A stretch of 64,000 nucleotides of DNA from Stemphylium vesicarium (lineage: Eukaryota > Ascomycota > Dothideomycetes > Pleosporales > Pleosporaceae): positions 124,001-188,000 of the forward strand of contig QXCR01000046.1 in assembly GCA_004380135.1 (NCBI GenBank), written 5' to 3'. Each line of letters opens with the position of its first letter. Position 1 is the stretch's first letter. The position numbers and the translations under genes were made by a program. The notes beneath the pieces are model-generated. The model did not search any database, was not told where the DNA came from, and worked only from the letters and a program-made list of their open reading frames with translations. Positions 45,009 through 55,906 of this stretch are shown in pieces.

Positions 45009-47472
45009 TTGAATTCGAAGGCTCTTCTTCTTCCCCGATGCATGCTGGCAGCCAGCGTACTCTACTGCCGTATGGACCAAGTCATCTATTTTGATGGCGA
45101 ACTAACGTGGGGCGTACCTTTATGAAGGATTCTTCGCAACGTGAGTTTGTAGAAGCGAATGATCGTCGCTACGGCAAGGGTCCAGTGCCATTCTTGTCAG
45201 ATTCCTCTACGAGTGCTATAGCTCGTCTAATTCGATCGACATTGTGTAGCACATGAGCGCTTCCAAGTGGTATAGATCTTGGAAGGTAACCAAGACTGGC
45301 GCCGCGGCTGACTGCGTTGTTGAACGGCAGTCGATGGGAAACTGTTAGCACCCCTGCATATGCTGTGTACAGCGTGGAGCCAGGACTGTGAGCCCAACTC
45401 TGAGAACCCGGAGCTCGACTTCATTCAGAAGAAATGGTTGCGAGAAGCAGGTTCTGAAACTTGGCTGCTTCATCCGCTGCCGCCTGCACGGGGCCCTACA
45501 AACTGTGTTGCAGTCTTGTGCCTCCAGTGGGCTCGGTAGCCCGCATTTGTAAATCACGTACGCTGTCGAAAATGCGGAGAGTGAACGTCGTGGAGTTTGT
45601 CCTACATTCCCAAGCGAGAGTCCCGACAATCCAATATTGGTTGCTCAATACCGGCTATTGCATCCCTGACAGTCGGACACATTGTGCCGGACGGAAGCGG
45701 TTTTCGCCAAGCGCATGTGCTTTTGAATGAAACCATGGAACATCAACATTGATTACGAGACGCATAGTGTGCTTGGTTGTACTCGTCAGCTGTGCTGCCA
45801 TGTTCTACTTCAAGACGTCCTGGGTGGAGACCTCCGAGAATTCATCTGGCCCGGCGAGCGGCAAGGCAGTCGACAATCTTTGCATATGCAAGACGCACGC
45901 CTGTTGCCAAGAGTGCATACTATTGAGAAGATTGATGGGAGTTCGCGTGGCGGGAATTCGTGCCATCAACAATGACCACAGTAATGCAAATGCCGGGTAT
46001 GTTCGCTGTCGCATTGATGATGAGATCTAATGCGAATTGCAACGAGAATAGCCTCGGTGTCTTTTTGTGAGCCGTCTAGTCTTCTTCAAAATGTTGAGGG
46101 ATATTCGGATCAGAGACGGGAACCGGCTGCTGAAACTTGGATGATCTACCCCGCTGGACATGGGGCTTGGTACATGGGAAGGCATAATGATCGGGAATCC
46201 TTCCTCGTGTGTCAAACGCCTATCAGAAAGGCGCCCAAGAAAATATAGGCAACGAGCGCTATCTAGAAACCAACCAGAAAACGGGATGCCTTAAGTCCGT
46301 TTGCATGCTGGGCACACTCAGGAGAGTGGCAATGAAGCAACAGTGTTGGAAGTGCCAGCCGATGAGACATTGATGGAAACCTGAAAATGGCTATCCCCAG
46401 AGACGGCCAGGTCATATGGACAAAGGAAATGATAAATCTACAGGGAGCAGCTCGGTCGCCATGAAGTGTTCGGCGACTTCCGTTGTGAGCACACCCCGCG
46501 AACGCCATCAGGTCTATCTATATATTGTTAACAGTGTGGGTGTAGTGCGCAACTCGCATACCTCTGCAGGAGAAAAATAGAAGGGATGCCTACTGCGTCA
46601 TCAGGTGTACCACAGCGAGCCCAGAAAAAGCAATGACGGAAACTGTCGTCAAAGATGATGGCCACGGATGTAGTGAAACTGCGAGACCGTTGGGTTGCAG
46701 GCTGGCGTGCCGAGCCAAGCCGGATTGGGCCCTTAAATGGTAACGTGATTTCCGACGCGACCGCGTTGAGGGGCGATCGTCTAGTGAATGCGAGGGCGCG
46801 CTCCACCAACTCACCCCTTCGCCTCCGAGGCTCAAAGACCATCGACGTCTAATGTCATGGCACTAGGCACCATCTCATTATTGCTGACACTGTTCAGAGA
46901 CGCTGCGAATCCTGCTGCTGCGCGGAACCGGATCGCAACCTTCTTCCATGCTCCTACGACTATCGGTCCTTGGACGCGACATTTGCCCCTCAGGGGAACG
47001 GCAAACCGCGTCTGGATTGGGTCCTGAATGAGCGGCCACCCCTCCTTGATTCGCGCATTGAAGCGATGAACCGACGTTGGCTGTAGCACGGCGTCGGCGT
47101 CGCTTTCTTTTTCAAAGTTTCCTGGAAAGCCTGGCCAAAGCTTCCGCTGTGCCGGCAAAATGGTGGTGCCTTGTGCTAGTGATGTGACCAGTCATCCCAC
47201 CATTCCACGATTGAGTGTGTACGCCCATTGGAAAATCACATCAAAAAGCAACGTTTGTCACGCCGTAAGTGTGGACGCTCAGCTTGAAGTGATTCATCTC
47301 TAACAACTCCAGTTGCTCATCGCACCAGAACCGTGCCATCCCATCCGCGCACGACTAGCGCAAGTAGCCCTTTGTCCCGCCCTTGTTTCACAACCTTGCA
47401 TAAGTGCTACTCGGACCAGGTCCGGAGCTTAGCCTTGTGCTGCGGACTGACTCTTGACTCTGGAAACGGAAA

Positions 47473-47519
47473 GGCCTAACATGTGATATCGCGTTTACGC
47501 GTTAGGCCAATTTACGCGT
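47473..47519 (+). promoter_or_regulatory. Paired ACGCGT boxes and inverted repeat upstream of BTB gene
   Basis: ACGCGT occurs at 47497-47502 and again at 47514-47519; this hexamer is the MluI cell-cycle box bound by MBF/APSES factors in fungi. Overlapping it, GGCCTAAC (47473-47480) and GTTAGGCC (47501-47508) are exact reverse complements. The group lies about 300 bp before the BTB ATG. Function is inferred. Confidence 0.4.
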
Positions 47520-47551
47520 CCAATCCGCGTCGCAATTCACCCTCACCCCGG

Positions 47552-47576
47552 CAGGAGGCCAGATAGCGGCCTCCTG
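47552..47576. repeat. Perfect 9-bp hairpin
   Basis: CAGGAGGCC and GGCCTCCTG are exact reverse complements with a 7 nt loop, 12 bp upstream of the TATA box of the BTB gene. Confidence 0.5.
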
Positions 47577-47588
47577 TGAGGAGTCAGG

Positions 47589-47596
47589 TATATATA
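47589..47596 (+). promoter_or_regulatory. TATA box of the BTB gene
   Basis: TATATATA lies 206 bp upstream of the BTB ATG, compatible with a leader of roughly 150 nt. Confidence 0.45.
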
Positions 47597-47801
47597 CATA
47601 GCTGCAGTCGCACACCGTTTGCCTGCATTCGCCTACTCTGCCCTACGACATAGCTGTCTTAGGATCGTCCTCAGTCGTTTGCTTGCGTATCTGGATTCGT
47701 ATGCCTGCTGCCTGCACATTGAGAGTATAAGTATCCCGAACACTTCAGCAGCCATCACACGCACGCTCATTAACAGAGCTGCTCGAACATCTCAACTCAT
47801 C

Positions 47802-48667
47802 ATGTTTTCGTCAAACCGCACACGTCACCAGGAGGGTAGCTTCTCGAAACACCGAGCAAGCAAGTCAAAATCGTCTAAGAAAAACCCTTCCTTTCGGGAC
47901 TCACCTAGAAGAGTAGAGAGACTGGCACAACAAGCACAAGCATCATCACCACAATCGAATCAAACATCGCCATCTCTAGGCAGGTGAGTTTGCGACCAGT
48001 CAATGCCTTCTTGAACAGCCTGCTAATGATGGCCTTCAGTGCAATTATCACAATATCCGTCGGTCGCGAGCAACGACTCTTCGCAGCGCATGAAGACGTC
48101 TTGTCTCATTCTCCCTGGTTCCAAGCGCTCTGCAATGGCCAGTTCTTCCAAACCGCCAACAAACGCATCGACCTACCCGACGAAGAGCCCGAAGTCTTTT
48201 CGTCGATCCTTGAGTACCTTTACAAGGGAGACTACTACCCGCGCATGGAGTACGACAAGAAGCGCAACAGCTGGAACCTGGAAGACGGCGGCAACGCCAA
48301 CAACACACACGAAGCCGTCGTACAGTCATCGGCTGGACCGATACTGAAAGACACAATCATCTACTGCCAGGCAGACAAGTACGGGTTGCAAGAGTTGAAG
48401 AAACTTGCGCTCAAGAAGCAAGGTCTTCAGTCTGGTATCCAATGCTCAACTATCCTGACGTCTGCCCGTTATGCTTACGCCAACACTCCCGACAACGACT
48501 CCAAGCTCCGTGCGCACTATCTCGCGCTCATCATTCGTGCTCGACACACGTTCAAGCGTAGCGGTACGATGCAGAACGAAATGGAGCACGGCGGCAAGCT
48601 CTTCTTTGATCTCTTCGTCGCCATGGTCAATCACATGGACGACCTCTCAGCGAAGTCGCCTTACTAG
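47802..48667 (+). CDS. BTB/POZ-domain protein
   Basis: Two exons, 47802..47983 and 48040..48667, joined over a 56 bp GTGAGT...CAG intron in phase 2, give 269 residues. The first 60 residues are basic and serine-rich. The BTB fold follows: ITISVGREQRLFAAHEDVLS, SPWFQALCNGQFFQTANKR, DLPDEEPEVFSSILEYLYKG. The rest is helical with YCQADKYGLQELKKLALKK. BTB domains mediate dimerisation and often recruit cullin-3; no Kelch, MATH or zinc finger is attached here. Short BTB-only proteins of this kind are numerous in filamentous fungi and mostly unstudied. The 3' flank is strongly C/T-rich. Confidence 0.87.
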
Positions 48668-49758
48668 ACTTTCCCATCTCCTTCAACTACCCTGGTTGGT
48701 TTTTCTTTAGCCCTTTCCCACTATCGCATCTTCATAATGACTCCCTGGGCACTGTTGGTACCGCTTCGTTTCTGTATTCTTGTACATATACTTCGCCCGA
48801 TCAGCCTCGCGGCTATGTCTCCCCAGCATCGGGCTTCTCTTGCGTTATCCTTCTTCGCTATCTGTTTCTCCGTACGGCGTTATGGGGGGTGTTTACCGTT
48901 TCTCTTTCCTTTGTTCGGACCATGTGTTGTACCATACTATCCCATTTCATTACCAAATTTGTTTTCATCGTTGCGCTTTTCCATAGGGCCACAGATTGCC
49001 TGGTGCGCAGGCCTGTGTCGCGTTTATCTGCGTTCTCCTATCCATGCCCTAGGGTTTTTCTTAAACTCCCTCAAGGCACGAGACACTGCGAGTGGCTACT
49101 ACACCACTGCACACGTGCTGATAATTCAGCTCCAATTTTCTCTATATCAGCTATGCAAATCATCCTTCTCCTTTTCTTTTCCCACAAGAGAGCAACCCCA
49201 AAATTGTACCAAGACGCGCCCGCATTCCCGCGTTCTGACTTCTACGCGCTTAATGATAGTCGAAATCATAAATCAAATTTCTACTTTGCCAATCCGGTAC
49301 CATGGTGCTGTCGTGCATCGCTTAATTAACATGGCATGATGATGAACCCATCAGGCGTCCAGCTACTCTACCCGGTGGCAATCGTCGTGCTTCGCCTCGC
49401 CCCCCTCCCCAGCCTAAGCCTCATTCCTTCGTCTCCACACAATCACTTGGCAGACATCATACCCAACGGAAAACACGGCATCAACACCGAGTACGTTTTG
49501 ACAGTCATAGGCATATATACAGGCAACAAGGACCCAGGCGCTTAGAACAATTGTAACAAGAGAATCCACAAATACCACAGCATCACAATAGTTTTGCGAA
49601 ATTTCCCAATACAAGCAGTTTTCATCAGTTAAACGACTACACTCGTACTACCATCATTACCACCCTTATTACAATCTAACAACTCCTACAACCTTTCATT
49701 CTCTTCTGTCTCTCCAAACCCCCAATTACGAGCAGAAACAAAGCCCTACCTCCCCAAA
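48668..49758. other. 3' flank of BTB gene, pyrimidine-rich
   Basis: C/T-rich sequence with long frames that have no recognisable domain; taken as untranslated and intergenic sequence. Confidence 0.45.
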
Positions 49759-49956
49759 ATGTTCGAACGCCCACCCCGCCACTCCGTTCAAGCGATAAGC
49801 GCAAAGCGCGTAGGCGGCAAAAAAGTCCCCAAGCAATACCGCAAGTACCACCAGAAGCACAAGGAAAGCGGGAATAAGAAGGAATCAGGACACATTGCAG
49901 CAAAATTGGTGCATAATCTGATCAAAGGAATGAAAGCGGCGTTTGAAGCGCTGTGA
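49759..49956 (+). CDS. Small basic hypothetical protein, 65 aa
   Basis: The ATG at 49759 has a strong fungal context (CCAAAATG) and the frame runs for 65 residues rich in Lys, Arg and His (VGGKKVPKQYRKYHQKHKES), ending in an amphipathic helix (LVHNLIKGMKAAFEAL). I recognise no family. The composition and start context favour a real small protein, but there is no other support. Confidence 0.4.
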   Translation: MFERPPRHSVQAISAKRVGGKKVPKQYRKYHQKHKESGNKKESGHIAAKLVHNLIKGMKAAFEAL

Positions 49957-50791
49957 GGGGAGGTTATGTAATTGGATATGATCGCGGAATGGGTGAGATG
50001 AGTAGAAGTGCTGGCTGGGTCTGGCGAGGGAGTAGATATGGGATATTGGGCATGGGGCTTCATGTTTCCAAGAAAGAAAGAACGAAGGAGAGGAGGAATG
50101 CGGGTACAACGACGGAAGAAACCCAACTGGGGGAGGAATACACTTTGACTCAACCACTACACTCCGGTTCGCCAAGGTTCGCGCTACCCTCGCTTTGTCT
50201 GCAGAGTGAGGACGAGGGCTTGATACTGACCGGTACGCCTTCGTTTCTTGCTCACGCAGTCCGGACCAAAGAAAGAGTTGGGTACCAAACACCAAACAAG
50301 GCTGCGACTGCGATACTAGCTCTGCACACCGAAGCGAAAGGAACAGAAGACACATCGCATTGGGCAGGAGAGAGGGCGCAAGGCGCAAGGTAGAAGTGGG
50401 GTACCATATAGCAAGGGTGGTGGGTTGGGCTGGAGTGGGATAGAACGCGATATCAGCTGATAGGGCGAGGGCGCGTCTGTGCAGCATGCGGGTTCGAGGA
50501 CATGCGGCGCGCTATTTGCTCGCCATGTGCAGCCGGTAGCGTCTCACGTTAGATGCATATGCAAACAAGGGAGAACTTGAAGTAAAATTGGTAGAGTTTT
50601 ATTGAGAGACCGGTGCTTTGGGTCGATTTTATTTGTTACCATGATAACCGTGCTGGTAAGGCTTTGTGCGTGTGGATCACTTCAGCGTGCGCGGAGCCAG
50701 TGATGTGTCGCGGGATATGTGCCTACATTTTTGATGATGACGTTGAGATGGTGTGCCTGTTGATAAAGCAGCGGACGAGAGGGTTTGGGCA
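49957..50791. other. Intergenic, 3' flanks
   Basis: No gene is recognised in these 835 bp; the right end is the 3' flank of the Csn12-like gene on the minus strand. Confidence 0.45.
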
Positions 50792-52388
50792 TCAGACCCC
50801 TGTTCCGGGGAATGCGCCCTTCTTGTTCATGACTACTATACCATGATCGCGCGAAATGTAGCCTTTCATCAGACCCTGGGAATAACGTCAGCCTGATAGT
50901 GATGGATATGAAATCGAACTATGTACGTACCTTGTAGATTTGGTTGGCCAATAGACACTCAACCTCATCGTCCTCCACGACTTGGCCGCTGCCTTCGCCT
51001 GCAGTGCCCATTCTGAGCGCAGCCGCAAAATGCGCCAATGGTATACGTGACTTTCGTATTCTGTCCTTCTCTGTCTGACCCTCCTTGAGCTCGTCGAAGC
51101 CGGCGGCGAGGTAGACTTTCCGGAGAAGATTGCGGAGGGCAATATCACGACTTCGCTCTAGAGTGAGGAATATGCGCCGCTTGACAAACTCGGGTTCGCC
51201 GTCTGCGAGAGCCTTGTCAAAGCCTGTAAGATCGCCTCGCTTTATGCACGATACGAGCGGTCCAAAGGTGCGTTGTAGGCGTGGGGCTTCAGCGAGAAGG
51301 CTAGCTGTCGGAACTTTGTGTTGGGTGATAAGACGGCAGGGGATCAGGTAGGTGAGTATTAGACTAGATCAATCAGCTTCCGACATGTGACATTTCGAAT
51401 GGCCAGACTCACGATTTGTTCCGTTGTGAGCGTGCATAGCATGACTGCCATGCCTCCTGTAGACTGTTCTCGGCCTAGCAAATGTCAGACGAGGTCGCGG
51501 CATCAGGACCTTTGGACAAACCTTGGCATAGTCTTCCTGCAAGAATGCCAGCACTCCGAGGTAGTATCTGTATGTGACCCGATGCGCTCGCGGATATAGC
51601 TCGAATGTAGGCAGGTCGGACTGTGCCTCAATGGATCGGACGACGTTCTTGGACAGGCTGATGGCTTTCAACTACGAGGATACCATTAGTGGTTATGGTG
51701 GATTCAACAATTGGTCAAATCTTACCTTGAAGTATGTCTTAAATTGAAGATTGGCTATGCAGTACACTCCCCACTTGCGGGACTCGGACATGTCTGGATT
51801 CCTGTCACCAAGACATAGCGCAAAGATTCTGTTGAAAACGCGCGCGGCTTCTTCAAGCTTCTGGTTCTGAGGGACAGCGCTCACGATATCGTCTGAGTAG
51901 CCTGTGTTGAGAGTTGCGGGTTTCGATTTGGCCAATTGCTCGTCTGCTCTGATAGCTATCTTCCTAAGATGGTTCGCAGTGAAATACAGAGTAAATATCG
52001 CCCAGGGTGGCAGCAGTCCCGCTGAAATATGCTTGATGAAGCTGCTGGTCAAGTCCTTCCATGTGTCGTATACTGCAACGTATTGACGCTCATTAAGCTT
52101 GCCCTGGTTTACAGCCTCGTCTGCTTTTATAATCTCCTTGACGGCGCGCCAGTAGGCAGCAATGATATCCACCCAAGCGCCGCTCTCCTTGTTGGTCATG
52201 CGCGTGCTCTTGTTGTACTTGAGCGCATAGCGGACATCGCCTTCGAGCTTGTCCTCGCTGGATGCGCGGTAGAAGTCATATAGCCGACCGGGATCCTGCG
52301 CAGGCGCGACCGGACTCAGAAAGTCTGCGACGGGTTGCGCCAGCCCTGTGGCATAGGCCTCGTGGAAGGGCTCGAGTGCGACTTGCAT
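50792..52388 (-). CDS. csn12: Csn12-like PCI-domain protein
   Basis: Five exons, complement(50792..50875, 50931..51363, 51413..51474, 51522..51671, 51726..52388), introns 47-55 bp, give 463 residues. The N-terminal half is helical (FHEAYATGLAQPVADFL, TNKESGAWVDIIAAYWRAVK, LLPPWAIFTLYFTANHLRK). The family signature SRKWGVYCIANLQFKTYFK leads into the PCI domain (YLGVLAFLQEDYAKAENSL, LIPCRLITQHKVPTASLL, HFAAALR, VECLLANQIYKGLMKGYI), ending with a winged-helix tail. Csn12/PCID2 family members partner with Thp3 or with Sac3-type scaffolds in transcription elongation, mRNA export and splicing, and yeast Csn12 also associates with the COP9 signalosome. Thp1/PCID2 proper is the main alternative; length and the WGVY motif fit Csn12 better. 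Confidence 0.85.
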
Positions 52389-52777
52389 GGTCTGGGATTA
52401 CAAACGACGGTGATGATTTGTTGAATAGTGTTTTGGGTATTCGCGACTTCAGGTGGTTTCCTCAACCATCAAGATTGGCGTATAGCACGTCTTGTTACAA
52501 GTCAAAGCGCTAAGCTGGGCTGTTGGTGTTTTGGCGATGACGGATGCTAGTGGTGTCGGTGTTTGCGCTGTTTGTTCGCCGATAGGGCAGGCACACCTCG
52601 CACCTGCACTTGCCGCCAAGTCGGTTAGCGCCCACAAGCGACCTGGAATTCGACAGGCCGGCCACAATTCGCGATAGACGACCTGAACTTCTCAACCCAA
52701 GGTACTAACCTCACAGCACAATTACGGTCAGTCTGCGTCGTCTGCTCCTAAAAGTCTTGCCTGCTAACATATCACAG
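52389..52777. promoter_or_regulatory. Divergent promoter of csn12 and rpl20
   Basis: 389 bp between the two ATGs. The last part carries CTGCTAACATATCACAG immediately before the rpl20 ATG, which looks like the branch point and acceptor of an intron in the 5' leader. Confidence 0.5.
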
Positions 52778-53796
52778 ATGGGTAAGTAATTTCTTCTCGC
52801 AGTATCACCGTCTCGTCCAGCAATTGCAGCAGCCCATGGAGAGTTTTCGCACGAGCCCGCGCACACAGTCCGATTTGACTATTACGACACACGGCAGACG
52901 CCTAGGACGAGAGGGAGATTTTGGGAGCTATAGACATGTCGTCGTGTCTGCAGGCTGGGCGTGAGGGCATCATGCAGCTACAGCTACGATGGTGACGACC
53001 AAGGAAGAGACTTACGCACCCGCTTGCGCCTACCTGGACCCCCCCGACCGCATTCCCATAACCTCAGCACGACCAACCTGCGCTACCCGTGAACTCTGCA
53101 ATTGCTGGACTAGAGACTACCGAACATATATCTGTGTGTGAAGCAGTACTGACGATGCCTCAGCACGCTTCCAGGAATACCAGATCATCGGGCGCCATCT
53201 GCCTTCAGAGGCCAACCCTGCGCCCAAGATCTACCGCATGCGCATTTTTGCGCCCAACGAGGTCGTCGCCAAGTCACGGTTCTGGTACTTCCTTGGCAAG
53301 CTCCGCAAGATCAAGAAGGCCAACGGTGAGATCGTCTCCGTAAACCAGGTACGCCGCAACCACACAGCCTCGCATAGCCTGATACACCGAGACTAATCCG
53401 CTTCTAGATCCACGAGAAGAAGCCCCAGAAGGTCAAGAACTTCGGTATCTGGCTTAAGTACGACTCGCGCTCCGGTACCCACAACATGTACAAGGAGTAC
53501 CGTGAGATGTCCCGTGTCGCCGCCGTCGACGCTCTTTACCAGGACATGGCCGCCCGTCACCGATCGCGCTTCAGGTCCGTTCAGGTATGATCGATCCATC
53601 CCCGCTGCCTGTAGCCAAGCACTCACACTCTGTCTAGATTCTCAAGGTCGTTGAGGTTGAGAAGTCCGACGACATCCGCCGACCGTACATCAAGCAGCTC
53701 CTCACCAAGAACCTCAAGTTCCCGCTGCCCCACCGCATCAACAAGAAGGCGGGCAAGAAGGTCTTCTCCGCCACCCGCCCATCCACTTTCTTCTAA
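52778..53796 (+). CDS. rpl20: 60S ribosomal protein eL20 (L18a)
   Basis: Four exons, 52778..52781, 53164..53348, 53408..53584 and 53638..53796, give 174 residues, the usual length of this protein. The first exon holds only ATGG, followed by a 382 bp GTAAGT...CAG intron. Conserved pieces are ARFQEYQIIGRHLPSE, RFWYFLGKLRKIKKANGEIV, HEKKPQKVKNFGIWLKYDSR, SGTHNMYKEYREMSRV and the end PLPHRINKKAGKKVFSATRP. It is a structural protein of the large subunit. Early and numerous introns are usual for fungal ribosomal protein genes. I looked for C/D box motifs in the long intron and saw none. Confidence 0.95.
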
Positions 53797-54099
53797 GCGT
53801 GTTTCTCATTACGGAGTGCGGTCTGGATGGGAAGGATTGTTATGGGTTTCCCTCGGTTATGCATGCTTCACGAAAAGAAGTACACTAGGAACGAATGAAA
53901 ATCCCTGATACCTCCATTCGAGTCGTCGAGACGCGTGATGCTATACAAGGTGCTGGCCAGGGTTCCGCGAGTGGGGACAAGTCTCAGACAACAAAGTCAG
54001 GGCAGGGTACGAGGACGATGATAGACAATGAAGTCATGCGGACAAGATTTGACATTGAATTTGTATGGTGCACCCTTGCTTTTGTTTCCTAACATGCCT
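53797..54099. other. Convergent 3' region, rpl20 and hydratase genes
   Basis: Short 3'-to-3' gap with no gene. Confidence 0.5.
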
Positions 54100-55327
54100 C
54101 TAGATTTTGGCCCCTCCCGTAGGCGCTAGTCTTGGCCTTCCCAAAATGTCCAAGGGCATCCACCACGGGTACCCAGTCACATTCGTATTCTCCATGGTCC
54201 CTGTAAAGTTGGCCTGCCTCTTCTGCATGAAAGACTGCACGCCTTCGGTATTGTCCCTGCACCCACAATTAGCCCCATTCATATACAAGACCCACACAGG
54301 GTAAACTTACGGCGACCCAAACAACTCATAGATGATCCTACTATCCAATAAATGCTGACCCTCTGGACTCCCACGATCCCTAAACATCAACTCCTTCATC
54401 AGATACGTACTCACGCCACTCGTATTCCTGACCACATCCTCAGCGACCTCGAGCGCCCTCGGCAGCACCTGCTCGGGATTCTCGCACACCTCTGCAAAAA
54501 GGCCGTCCCAGACCTTGTGCGACGCGGGATAGGTGCTACCCGTGGTGACGGCCTGCATGGCACGTCCATGGCCGATCAAGCGCGGCAGGTAGAAGGAGGA
54601 ACAGGCTTCCATGACGAGGCCGCGGCGCGCAAACACGAAGCCTATTTTTGCGCTTGCGCTGCTGATGCGGATGTTCATGGGGAGCGTCATGGTGATGCCG
54701 ACGCCCACGGCGGAACCTTGGATTGCGGCTATGGTTGGTTTGCGGCAGTGGGCGATGGCTAGAGTGACGCGTCCGCCTCTGTTTGAACGTGAGTATTAAT
54801 ACAGTGAGTGTTTGGGTTGTGATGTGTAAGTGTAGGTGCTAGGAGACGGGTATCGCAGGTAGTCACATAAGTGTGAACCCCAAGCCCATATTAACGAAAC
54901 ACACAACACACACACACACACCACCACCACCGCCACACTGCAAAGATACAGAAAAAAAGGAGAATCAAACATACCCATCCCTATGCTCCCCCACCCTCTC
55001 AGCCCCTTCCTCCCCGCTATACCGCCCCAACCCAAACCCCTCGTCCAGATCCGCCCCCGCGCAAAACATGCGCCCAGACCCCGTCACAACAATGCATTTG
55101 ACGCGGTCGTCGACATCAAAGAGCCCGTAAGCAGTCTCAATCTCTTCGCGCATCGTGTCGGTAAAGGCATTGTACTTGTCCGGTCGGTACAAAGTCAGGA
55201 TGATGATGGACGGGTTGCGGGGATGGTGCTGCGTGCGGATTTGCGTAAAGGTGAGGGTGTCGTAGGACGTGGGGAGGGTGAGGTCGAGTTTCTGTCTAGG
55301 CGGTTGGGGACGTGGGCGGGGGGTCAT
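54100..55327 (-). CDS. Peroxisomal enoyl-CoA hydratase/isomerase
   Basis: Three exons, complement(54100..54256, 54311..54778, 54975..55327), give 325 residues. Crotonase-fold pieces: IIILTLYRPDKYNAFTDTMR, IVVTGSGRMFCAGADLDEGF (first oxyanion strand), PTIAAIQGSAVGVGITMTLP (second oxyanion loop) and FVFARRGLVMEACSSFYLPR. A glutamate is present at EACSS, where the family carries catalytic acids. The last three residues are AKI, a known variant of the peroxisomal targeting signal type 1, so the enzyme most likely acts in fatty-acid beta-oxidation or related acyl-CoA breakdown in peroxisomes. The first intron is 196 bp and contains (CA)n and (CCA)n repeats. Substrate range is not readable. Confidence 0.9.
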
Positions 55328-55906
55328 TGTGGATGATTGATTGGATTGATGGATGGATGGATGAAATGGATGGGGGTGGTGGTGGTGGTGATCAAGCTGC
55401 AGTAATGAAGAGTATCAAGTCTACAAGGCAGATGAACAAAGCGGATGAGAACAAAGGGTATTTCTATTTAGAGTGATGATTAGAAAACGACATGTTCTGC
55501 CCCCGCAACGTTGCTGTGCTTTAACCTGTGTGCTTTTCTTTTTGGAAGTTGGGGAAGGATGCGGGGAGAGAGGGGACCGAGGTACGAGACGCGACGAATT
55601 GTAGCGCTGGGAACTAAGCCAGGTTTAGTGAACATGAGACAATTAGACTGCTCAATGGATGCAAACCACTCCGTTGTTGGTAATTACTACTTGTTTCGGT
55701 TAATCACTCAAAGCGGAGAAAGGTTAATCTAATGTTGGCTATCAGAAAGTAGTAGGGTTTGCGAAGACGAATTGCCGAACATTGCGGTAGTAAGCGCACA
55801 TGATATTGTAGACACCACAGCTAAGTTTCACCACAGATTGTTTGCCGCCCCCATTTCAACCGATAGATCCTCATAGATGTACAGAGGCGAGATTGTTGGA
55901 TATCTG
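55328..55906. other. Intergenic: hydratase promoter and dmc1 3' flank
   Basis: No gene is recognised. Short GATG, GATT and GGT repeats lie within 70 bp upstream of the hydratase ATG and are probably in its leader. Confidence 0.5.

Larger units (their letters stand above)
44960..47801. other. Divergent promoter region, no gene recognised
   Basis: 2.8 kb between tyrosinase and the BTB gene. A stretch at 45749-46030 on the plus strand reads like a membrane-anchored cysteine-rich peptide but lacks an upstream ATG. Nothing else looks coding. Promoter elements close to each gene are listed separately. Confidence 0.45.

Noticed and set aside
52782..53163. Intronic snoRNA in rpl20
   Set aside because: No matching C and D boxes or H/ACA hairpins were seen.
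54901..54950. CA/CCA repeat as a possible CRISPR-like array
   Set aside because: It is a simple microsatellite within an intron; no spacer structure, and the genome is eukaryotic.
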